A stretch of DNA of 27,587 nucleotides. Source: Globomyces pollinis-pini. Lineage: Eukaryota; Chytridiomycota; Chytridiomycetes; Rhizophydiales; Globomycetaceae. This document shows, one piece after another, positions 20,146 to 27,587 of the stretch. The translations under genes and the position numbers were made by a program. The stretch covers positions 1-27,587 of the forward strand of contig MU621316.1 in assembly GCA_025399215.1 (NCBI GenBank), written 5' to 3'. Each line of letters opens with the position of its first letter. Position 1 is the first letter of the stretch. A model generated the notes under the pieces. That model was given only the letters and a program-made list of their open reading frames with translations. It did not search any database and was not told the DNA's origin.

Positions 20146-20849
20146 GTTGTCGCTTTTTTGTTTTAAAAATCAAAAACCACGAATTTGTGAAAAATTGAAA
20201 CCAGCCGGCTGTATGACGCGATTCCACTTATCGCAAAGATAATCAGAAAAGTAAATGAATTGAGTGTATTAGATTGTTTATTAGTAGCTTGATCTCTCAT
20301 CTCGATTTGTTTTATTACGTTACTTGTATGAGTCTGATAATTCTCTCTTGCATTAAATGAAATCTCCTTCTATTTGAAATTGTATGGAATTTCTTTACAT
20401 TATTTCTTGATATTCTCTTCTCAACCACCTTGTTTCATAAGGCTGTGGTTGGTTGAAAGAGATCAAACAGCGTCCTACCACAGAGCTACTAGCAAACAAA
20501 TATTTCATTAACAATGATATCAGAGAAAAGTACAAGTTTTATCCCAATCTAGAACTGTTGAGAGGGTGCATCCATTCAAAAACTTTTAAATACCCTCCAT
20601 GTTTTGTATTCCTCCTGATGGATTAGTATTAGTCCAAGGTCGCTTATTCATTTCCATATGATTCTGGTGATATAAATTGTAGTTGTTTTGTATACAACAA
20701 ACTTTATTCTATCACGTAATTCCAACCATAGTTGAGGTCCTTCATCAACTTGCTAATCATAACACAAATGAAGCACCTTCCTACTAGAATTGGTCAACTC
20801 GATTCAATTGATTGAAGTTTTTAGAAAATTTTATTGAATTCAATCACAA
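20146..20849. other. Divergent promoter region, Rho B and COG2
   Basis: No gene supported. A weak imperfect hairpin around 20415-20461 and a tRNA D-arm-like string near 20480 were examined and not accepted. Otherwise AT-rich. Confidence 0.45.
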
Positions 20850-23480
20850 ATGACTGTAGATAGTTTAATCTCCTTCAACAGAGAAGACTTTACAAACCCA
20901 GATTTCATCAGTCAAGATTTTATTGCAAAGAGGAAACATCTTCCTGTTCAACAGTTGACGTTAGGTATTCAATTCAATTACTTTATGCTTTATCTAGGTA
21001 TTTCCAATCAATAAAAAATACTAATTATCACAGATTTAAACACTTTTACGAAAATATTGTCTTCTGAACTAGTAGAATTAATCAACAATGATTATCGTGA
21101 TTTTATATCTTTATCAAGGAACTTGATTGGTGTTGATACCATCATATCTGGTAAGAAAACTAAAGAAATCAACATTAAAATTGATATCCTTCTTTTATAC
21201 ATTTACTAAACCAATAGATTTAAAAACTCCATTGTTAAAATTAAACTCCAAATATTTTCAAGTAGAGAATGAATTACAAGCTTCAATAGATCATCTACAA
21301 GAAAAATTAAATGATAGACTTCAATTAAGACAAAAGAAACAAATTTTGATCACATACATTCGAGTTAATGAATCAATTGAAAAAGTTGAGCATTTATTCG
21401 ATTGCCTTGGAGAGTAATGATATGTTGCTTATACCATTTTAGGTGTTTGGTAACCATAAAAGAAGATCCTGTTACATTTATTCAATATGTGAAGCGTGTT
21501 GAAAGAGTTGCGATTGAATATTCACAGTTGGATTATTTACTTGCCAAAGGAAAAAGCGAGCCATTTATATCCAATCAAATATGGGTAAGATATTTTTGTT
21601 TAGTTATATTCATAATCACCACTTTAACTGCAAAATGATATTAACAATAATAGAAAGCAGAAAAAATCAAGTCTGAATTAACCGTTAATTTGGTTAATTT
21701 AATTCAGGTAGTTTATACCGAAGTATCTAGTAGCCCTATAAATGAAGATGCTAACCAGACACTTCTCCAGCTACTTCGTATCTTTGTCTCACTTGATACT
21801 GTTTCTGAAGCTACAAAAACGTTTGAAGAGACTATTTTAACACCCTTTTTTGAATCAGTTTGTTTTTCAAGATGTTCATTACCTCTAGGAATTAAGTGGT
21901 TATCAGCAATTACCAAATGAAGATAACTTGGATGGATTATTTGAACCGATTTTGGCATTTGTACGGTCCAGATGCATGAAAATTTACGAAATATCTACCA
22001 TTGCATTCAAAGGTATCGAGAACAATTTGCTAGGTAAATAAAATCATTACCCTAACTCTAGGTAAATAAAATGTTTCTCAACTATCAAAGTGGACTCAAT
22101 ATGGACTCCAATTATACAATTTATTAGCAACGAATTCAAATTTATATTTAATGTTGTTAATCCAACTGTTTTTCATCAATCCTTTAAATCTTCATCAAAA
22201 TTTATTTCACATTTTGAAAAGTTATGTTTCACTAAAGATGTGCTTGTCAAACTCCGGTCTAATATTTTATATAAAGAGTATAATCGACGTTGGCAGCTCT
22301 CAGTTTATTTTCAATTAAAGTAATATTATTGAAATAATTCTAAATATAGACATAATGAATTTATTGCCAAATTTGAAGAAATTCTGTCTTTAGATTGCGA
22401 TGTGGAACATCCCAAAAAACTTGGTTGGTTTCATTAAAGTTAATTGAATGTAGGAATGTATCTAGATCAAAGTATCTCATTAATTGAAACTATTGAAAGT
22501 CTTTGGAGTGATGATGTGTTCTTATTTCCACTTGGTCATCGATTTTGGAAGTCTACACTATTGGTTTGATTAACCTAGTCGTCTAACCTTAGTTGATTAA
22601 TCGCTATATCTCTTGGATTAACCATTTGCTTCCTACGGATCAGGAGGAAAAGGTAGAAGATTCAACACCGGATCCTAACCTTGACTTGATATTAGCATTA
22701 AGCGTAGATACAACCAAAGTAAAAGAAATGGTATGTGTTTTATAACTTATATAAGATTATCTCGACATTCCAAAATACGATTGCAGCGAAGCTGAACTTG
22801 ATTGACCGATCAGTTAGTTCACCAACTGCTCTGTCACCACTAAGCCCAATATCAAACATCTCAAATGGAGGAGTTTCCATGCTTGATTTGATGATTCAAA
22901 TTCAAGGAATTTTAGGGAGTACACTAAACTTATTACCTGCCATTAAATTAACACATTTCATTGTGGACTCCTTGGTTCAACAGTGTTCACAGCCATTCAA
23001 GAATATTGCCAATATACCTGCTCAATATCGTAAAACAAACAAAGAAGTGCCCAAAACAGCATCTTACTTTATCAGTTCAATATTTCAACCATTGAAAGAT
23101 TTTCTAGATTTGAGACCATTAGATGATCAAATAAAATCTCAATGGAAGGGAATGGTGTTGGATCAAATATCTCAAAAGTATGAAATGACTTATGACTAAT
23201 TTATATAGATATTCATCACAAGTCATCAAAACTTTACAACAAGTGAAAACAATTGAAGAATCATTGAAAAGATTTTCAAAAAAGAAAAAGAAAGTAGAAT
23301 CTAATATCTCTGATGAAGATAAAATCAGAACAGTTTTTGCACTAGATTGTAAAGAGTTTGGAGTTCAAGTATATGTTGTTTTCTACTGATTTTTTTTAGT
23401 TGAAATCATTTAATTATGAATGTGAATCTTTTACGGAATTGGAAAAGTTTATCAATCAAGAAATTGAATCCAGCCAATAA
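20850..23480 (+). CDS. COG2: Conserved oligomeric Golgi complex subunit 2
   Basis: COG2 is a lobe A subunit of the COG tethering complex for retrograde intra-Golgi vesicles. Thirteen exons: 20850-20964, 21034-21150, 21218-21413, 21443-21584, 21654-21857, 21889-22033, 22091-22319, 22350-22423, 22454-22563, 22593-22730, 22756-23177, 23209-23368, 23400-23480; 710 aa, near the human size. The N-terminal signature NNDYRDFISLSRNLIGVD is followed by the coiled coil QASIDHLQEKLNDRLQLRQK and VNESIEKVEHLF. The middle has NRRWQLSVYFQLK and FPLGHRFWKSTLLLINRY; the C-terminal domain ends with VKTIEESLKRFSKKKKK and SDEDKIRTVFALDCKEFGVQ, all in the order expected for COG2. Introns are 25-31 nt except four of 57-69 nt, two of which are tandem pairs. 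Confidence 0.92.
20965..21033 (+). other. Tandem intron pair in COG2 intron 1
   Basis: 69 nt between LTL and DLNTF codons split exactly into 20965-20997 (GTATTC...ATCTAG, 33 nt) and 20998-21033 (GTATTT...TCACAG, 36 nt). Both units have GTATT donors and there is no intervening exon base. Confidence 0.75.
22034..22090 (+). other. Tandem intron pair with duplicated donor in COG2
   Basis: 57 nt made of 22034-22061 (28 nt) and 22062-22090 (29 nt). Both units start with the identical 11-mer GTAAATAAAAT and end in CTAG and AAAG. Removal of the whole block joins NNLLV to DSIWTPI, matching COG2. This looks like a recent tandem duplication of one intron or of its donor half. Confidence 0.8.
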
Positions 23481-23813
23481 AAATAGTCGTAGATTCATTT
23501 TCAATTGGCCTTATTTTTTTTTGTGTTCAGAAACATTTGAATAATTTAAGATGCTTAGTTCATGAGCCTACACTCCTTCAATTTCCCCCCATTGTAATGT
23601 CCTTGAACAGAGTATTTGTCTAAAGGTATATCGATACCACTTCTCTGTAAGTGAAGACCAGAATTTTTTTGGACACCAGAATTCGTGGATTAGTTATTCA
23701 AATTTTTGAATGATATATCTAACATTTTGAAGTTTATTACTTATCTGTATTTAATCAGAGAGTTTCGAGATTTAATGAAGTGTAATATACAGACTTAAGG
23801 ATTTAATTCGAAT
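23481..23813. other. Intergenic between COG2 and velvet gene 1
   Basis: AT-rich spacer between convergent 3' ends. No gene, repeat or RNA seen. Confidence 0.45.
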
Positions 23814-24468
23814 TTATGCAATATGATATCGGGATATAGCATGTCCCTGCTTTTGAAAACATTTCTCCAATTCTGTTTTTTCTAAATTTTAGAAATCAAT
23901 TCAATTAATACTGTTTGAACCAGGATAAGTTTTTGAAGAATGAACAGTAAATGTGTCTGTACATATTTGACTACATACAGTACTATGATTAGATTTACTT
24001 TAAATTACTTTTCCAAGTCTACAACCGTACAACATAGTCTAAACACACCAGAATACCGAACCGATAAATTGGGGAACACAAAAAAGATATGTTGTAGTCC
24101 ATCATCCGGATCTGTAAGTACTGTTCCATAAATTGGTTCATTTCCCAACAAACTATTCTGTACAAGGTAACTATATTGTGTCCGCAGTTCCATCACACTC
24201 TTAATTTCTTGAGTATCCTCTCCAACTAAAGCAAGATGGCATAGAAATAACTCTGATTTTGATAGATATCTATTTATGTTAATTCTTATAGGTTGTTACT
24301 GAATTTCCATTTCTCTACTTTCAAATTGTAGTTGCAGAACCAAAGTTGGTTCCCTATAATAAACATCATAAAAGCATACAGTCTTCTTCTATCCGCTGTC
24401 TCTTTGATACCACACATCCGTCCTCTTATTGGTTGTTGCTTTACCTTAATGGTATGGGCGAAAGGCAT
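23814..24468 (-). CDS. Minimal velvet-domain protein 1
   Basis: Velvet proteins are fungal NF-kappaB-like regulators of development and secondary metabolism that bind DNA and dimerise through the velvet domain. Exons (minus) 24468-24380, 24353-24300, 24269-24009, 23982-23912, 23881-23814 encode 180 aa, barely more than the domain itself (typical family members are 300-600 aa). Landmarks: KVKQQPIRGRMCGIKE, LEPTLVLQLQF, LFLCHLALVGED, IYGTVLTDPDD, FFVFPNLSVRYSGVFRL, FTVHSSKTYPGS and ELEKCFQKQG. Introns are 26, 30, 26 and 30 nt. Exons 2-4 (54, 261, 71 nt) have the same lengths as in velvet gene 2, confirming homology and intron phase. No nuclear-localisation tail or activation region is visible. 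Confidence 0.87.
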
Positions 24469-25224
24469 TTTTCAAAAACTGAAACTTTTTTAATGGGTCT
24501 TGAGGAAAGAAAAAGTGGGATTATATCAGAGTGTCGATGGGAAAATAGATACTATAGGGACTTATTCCCCTGCCTTTTTGGAATTCTATATGTATTTTGG
24601 ACAGTAAGAAATTCAATTATACAACTTACAACTTAATTTCGCTATCCTGGTAGAATTTAACGGTAATTTCTTTAGACTGTAGTATCATTACCTTTGATTT
24701 CACTGCTGAATTATAGTCTATTGAGGGATACACTAAAGCTTATCCAAACATACATATTATGGATAATATTATGGATAATTAGTAGATTAACATTGTTTAT
24801 AATAACAGAATTGAACAAAAGATTGACTTACTTTTACACTCAAAGATTAAGTTACTTACCTCAACTGTTCTAATTTTTATAGAAAATATAACAAACTATC
24901 CTTAATTACACAGCTCGGTATATCCAATCACCTAATTAACCTTCATGAAAATCAACAAACTAAGAAACTATTGAAGTGACATCATGGTACTCTATGGAAG
25001 AATAATTGATTTCTAATAATTGTTGTTCCAAAAAAAATTCGAAACAATTGTACTTCCGCCCGCAGACACTCAACGGAAATGAACTGATACAAATTCTCAA
25101 CTTTACCAATAGATTGGAAGTAGTTCAAGTATTGATGAGAAACTATCTCAATCAACACAGGCCGATTCAATGACATGTCACAAATCGTAATGATGATCAA
25201 GGTCAAACACTAGAATTACAGGAT
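24469..25224. other. Divergent region between velvet genes 1 and 2
   Basis: About 750 bases shared by two divergent velvet genes. A minus-strand open frame (24982-25206, 74 codons) has no recognised features; a gene is not supported. Repeated ATGGATAATATTATGGATAAT near 24760 is a short tandem motif. Confidence 0.4.
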
Positions 25225-25263
25225 ATGAGTCACGTTTTTTTTATTACGGATGTATGGCATTGA
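25225..25263 (+). promoter_or_regulatory. Upstream ORF overlapping velvet gene 2 start
   Basis: A 12-codon uORF (MSHVFFITDVWH, stop at 25261) begins 25 nt before and overlaps the velvet ATG (25250) out of frame. The same peptide with two substitutions occurs at the same place in velvet gene 3. Translation of the velvet frame would need leaky scanning or re-initiation. Confidence 0.45.
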
Positions 25264-25916
25264 ACCAAAAATAGTCCAACAACCAGTGCGGGGAAGGATG
25301 TGTGGAATTAAACCGATACCTGATAAAAGAAGAATGTTTGGCTTTATTATTAATATGACATAGAGAACCTTCCTTAATTATTCAACTGGAATTCTCAAAT
25401 AACACCAAAGAATCAGAGTATTGTCATTTTATAAGCTAACTACAATTTAGAGCACTACTAGCTTCCGATAGATACCTATGTCACTTGGCTCTAGTTTCCT
25501 CTGATTTGAATACTTCAAATATGGTCGGGAAACTAAATGTTGCAGGGGAAACTGTTATTCAAAATACTACAATAGGAACAGAGATGATCTGCGGATCAGT
25601 TCTGAAAGATCCAGTGAATCTGGAGAAGCATATATACTTTGTTTTCCCAAACTTATCGGTTCGTTATGCTGGTGTATATAGATTCTGCTGTAGTATAGTT
25701 AACTTAGACTCGTACTAGTTATAATTCCTAACTGTAGTGGAACATGTAGGCGAATCACTACTGACACTTTCCGTGTTCACTCATCTGAAACCTATCCTGG
25801 TGCGATTGGTGAATATTTAAACTGTGTCTAATTATCTAGAACGGACAGTACTTGAGGTATCATTCCATAAACAAGGAATTCAAATGCCAGGGTGGTTCAA
25901 ACTACGTGGAACCTGA
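25250..25916 (+). CDS. Minimal velvet-domain protein 2
   Basis: Five exons (25250-25335, 25364-25417, 25451-25711, 25738-25808, 25840-25916) give 182 aa. The domain is complete: PKIVQQPVRGRMCGIK, IEPSLIIQLEF, YLCHLALVSSD, a segment with MICGSVLKDPVNLE, YFVFPNLSVRYAGVYRF, FRVHSSETYPGA and VSFHKQGIQMP. Introns are 28, 33, 26 and 31 nt. Exon lengths 2-4 equal those of velvet 1. Start: the first ATG in this frame (MYGIEPK), aligned with the N terminus of velvet 1; the upstream ACGG, where gene 3 has ACAG, shows it is unlikely to be a splice acceptor. It lies head-to-head with velvet 1 and in tandem with velvet 3, so the cluster grew by local duplication. Confidence 0.85.
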
Positions 25917-26509
25917 ATATAAAATCAAATGATATAATATTTTCAGGTATATTTTAGAATCCCAATAAATAATGAAATTTTGAAGTACAAGTCTTGCATA
26001 TAGAACCGTTTAGTTAGGGCGGAGATTGTGCTCAAGTGCGACTTTTGATCAGCGATCAGAGGTTTAGTTAGACTAAATGCTATATTACACATAAAAATCT
26101 GACACATTTGGCATATGTTCACAGAGAATACCGATATGTATGTAGGTGGTAGCCTTGGAAAAGGTTATAATTTCAGATTTTGGAATTGAGCCACTATCTC
26201 TATCCATAAATGAAAGAATAATTTATCCAGTTTTGAACGATAGGATATAGAAAAATCTGCTTTGCTTGTTGAATTGATTATTTTAAATTCCATTTTTTTT
26301 TTTGGTAATGTGTTCGCCGAAACACTGATCTTCCAACATCGCAACTTGCAAGAATTCATTAACCAACCATACAGTATCTCTTTCCACCATATTTAATTTA
26401 CATCCCAGTTCCTGTAAAAGAAATATTGAGCTAAATCAAAAATGGTCAGTAAATGATTTGATATTTTGCCCCATCATGAATGTTACGGCAGGGCACCAAT
26501 GTAATGCAC

Positions 26510-26627
26510 TAACGCTCCTATCTAATAATTATTAGCTAATATTAGACAAATTCTTGATCTAATTCTAATATTAGATCATCTAATATTAGCTAATACTAAT
26601 AATTATTAGAATTAGATAGGAGCGTTA
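26510..26627. mobile_element. 118-bp MITE, hAT-like (8-bp target duplication)
   Basis: The element starts TAACGCTCCTATCTAAT and ends with its exact reverse complement ATTAGATAGGAGCGTTA at 26611-26627, a 17-bp perfect terminal inverted repeat. It is flanked on both sides by the 8-bp direct repeat TAATGCAC (26502-26509 and 26628-26635). The AT-rich interior (CTAATATTAG units) is itself nearly palindromic, so the whole can fold into a long hairpin. The 8-bp duplication fits hAT superfamily transposases acting in trans. No coding capacity. The perfect TIR and TSD suggest recent insertion. Confidence 0.9.
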
Positions 26628-26961
26628 TAATGCACCACAGTCAGCATAAGAACTAAACTTTTGGTGGTAAATGCAACTATATCTTTGAAACAAGTTGAAA
26701 AACAACATGCCAAGAAAATCTATGCAGATATACAAAATGCATCCGAAAAATGCCCATCAGAAAATATCAATCGGTTGTAAGAGCCAATTTTTTGTTAGGA
26801 TCCGTCTGGCTTTCAAAACCGATTCCACTGTTGCTGACATTAAATGATACTGTTCACCGTATGTATAATCAAAACTATTCTAAACATCTCTAAATTATCC
26901 AGTGATCAAAACCGTCGCTCTAGTATCAGAACATGCAATTATTAGGTAACTACGGGAGTTT

Positions 26962-27270
26962 TCAGCGTCGAATAGTTAAACTAGGTGTCAATATCGAATC
27001 ATATAACTCCAGAAAGAGTGTTTTTACAGCAGCTGCTAAATATACCTACTATTGAAAATTGGGTCTACTAAACACCCACTTTAATATTGAATTGCCTAGC
27101 GATACAGTAGCGAACGAATCCAACTCCAAATATTCTATACTTGCTTCATATCCAGAACTACTATCATCAAGAGTGACAAAAAAGCCTCCGTGTACCGAGT
27201 AGAATTTTTCTGAAAAACTTGGAATTTGGAAGAAACGAGCAATAAGACCATAAAAATACAAATTATCCAC
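26962..27270 (-). CDS. Possible two-exon gene fragment, unknown
   Basis: A minus-strand open frame (27270 down to 27076) encodes a protein-like segment including FYSVHGGFFVTLDDSSSGYE and ELDSFATVSLGNSILKW. Removing a 30-nt GT...AG stretch (27075-27046), typical for this genome, extends it in frame to VYLAAAVKTLFLELYDSILT and a stop at 26962-26964. No ATG is seen; an acceptor-like site precedes the first exon, so an upstream exon is required. I do not recognise the protein and it may be chance. Confidence 0.3.
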
Positions 27271-27419
27271 AACAACTACTCAATTCACCAGTATAAAGAA
27301 AACTATCATTAATTACAGGCTGCAAAGGATTACTTGCCACCAAACCTTCTGCTTCCTATTTCGGCGATTCTCATGTGACAAATCTCCGATCAGACTGATG
27401 TTATTAATAATTACGAGAA

Positions 27420-27458
27420 ATGAGTCATACTTTTTTTGTTACAGATGTATGGCATTGA
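27420..27458 (+). promoter_or_regulatory. Upstream ORF overlapping velvet gene 3 start
   Basis: Encodes MSHTFFVTDVWH and overlaps the velvet ATG at 27445 in another frame, exactly as in velvet 2. Ten of twelve residues are shared. Confidence 0.45.
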
Positions 27459-27587
27459 ACCAAAGATAGTCCAACAACCGGTGCGAGGACGGATGTGTGG
27501 AACTAAAACTATACCCGATAAAAGAAGAATGTATGACCTTCTTTATCATTAATATGTTCTTAGAGAACCTTCCTTAATTATTCAGCT
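27445..27587 (+). CDS. Minimal velvet-domain protein 3 (5' end only)
   Basis: Exon 1 (27445-27530, 86 nt) has the same length as in velvet 2 and encodes MYGIEPKIVQQPVRGRMCG and DKRR. A 33-nt intron (27531-27563) is followed by the start of exon 2 (EPSLIIQ), which runs off the window. Nucleotide identity to velvet 2 in exon 1 is high (about 8 differences in 72 by eye), so this is a recent tandem duplicate. Whether the rest of the gene is intact cannot be seen. Confidence 0.75.

Larger units (their letters stand above)
25917..27419. other. Region between velvet genes 2 and 3
   Basis: About 1.5 kb holding the 118-bp MITE and a possible minus-strand gene piece (26962-27270). A short plus-strand open frame near 26658-26780 (containing LKQVEKQHAKKIYADI) and a 64-codon minus ORF (26165-26359) could be exon remnants, but nothing links them. 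Confidence 0.4.

Noticed and set aside
20415..20490. Hairpin and tRNA D-arm-like string (minus strand, near GTAGCTCTGTGGTAGGAC)
   Set aside because: No matching anticodon or T-arm and no acceptor pairing could be found; the hairpin is short and interrupted.
24253..24318. A 66-nt second intron for velvet gene 1
   Set aside because: A 30-nt intron at 24270-24299 keeps frame, adds conserved residues and gives exons equal in length to velvet gene 2.
24982..25206. 74-codon minus-strand ORF between velvet genes 1 and 2
   Set aside because: No start codon context, no family and no convincing splice extension.
25433..25471. Alternative 39-nt second intron for velvet gene 2
   Set aside because: The 33-nt choice (25418-25450) gives an exon of the same length and phase as in velvet 1; the longer one does not.

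Overview
The window is an AT-rich, densely packed eukaryotic chromosome segment, most likely from an early-diverging fungus. The fungal assignment rests on a trifunctional tryptophan-pathway protein (glutamine amidotransferase, indole-glycerol-phosphate synthase and PRA isomerase in one chain), on three velvet-domain genes and on a Kex2-type secreted precursor. UBR7, CCDC137-like, trefoil and VHL-like proteins are unusual in Dikarya and point to a basal lineage; I cannot place it further. Nearly every sizeable gene is broken by spliceosomal introns of only 22-33 nt. I rebuilt the exon structures by hand from GT-AG borders, reading frame and recalled family sequence; no transcript evidence was available.

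Layout. 1-237: 3' end of a gene for a secreted Ala/Asp-rich protein, whose full paralogue lies at 5300-5854. 393-2097 (-): cytochrome P450 with eight introns. 2802-3947 (+): acid-ceramidase/NAAA-like amidase. 4255-4581 (-): small membrane protein. 4842-5132 (+): a possible broken exon. 6160-8774 (+): trifunctional TRP gene. 8855-10175 (+): UBR7-like ubiquitin ligase. 10322-10774 (+): small secreted protein. 10847-11518 (-): CCDC137-like nucleolar-type protein. 11567-13609 (-): intronless Crypton-type tyrosine recombinase with altered catalytic residues. 13945-15035 (-): trefoil-domain single-pass membrane protein. 15480-16150 (+) and 19433-20145 (-): paralogous Rho GTPases with identical intron positions. 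Between them lie a small secreted peptide gene (16400-16612, -), an AIM19-like membrane protein (17142-17669, +) and a VHL-beta-like protein (18156-18464, +). 20850-23480 (+): COG2 with twelve introns. 23814-24468 (-), 25250-25916 (+) and 27445-end (+): three minimal velvet genes; a 118-bp MITE with an 8-bp target duplication (26510-26627) lies between the second and third.

The genes form no single pathway: most are housekeeping (tryptophan synthesis, Golgi tethering, Rho signalling, ubiquitination) interspersed with lineage-specific secreted or membrane proteins and regulators. The most striking global feature is the intron population. Of 49 reconstructed introns, 43 are 22-33 nt and six are 57-69 nt, with none between. 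Three of the six long ones are exact head-to-tail pairs of short GT...AG units. The velvet cluster, with a conserved overlapping upstream ORF in two of its three members, is the best candidate for a little-described regulatory locus.
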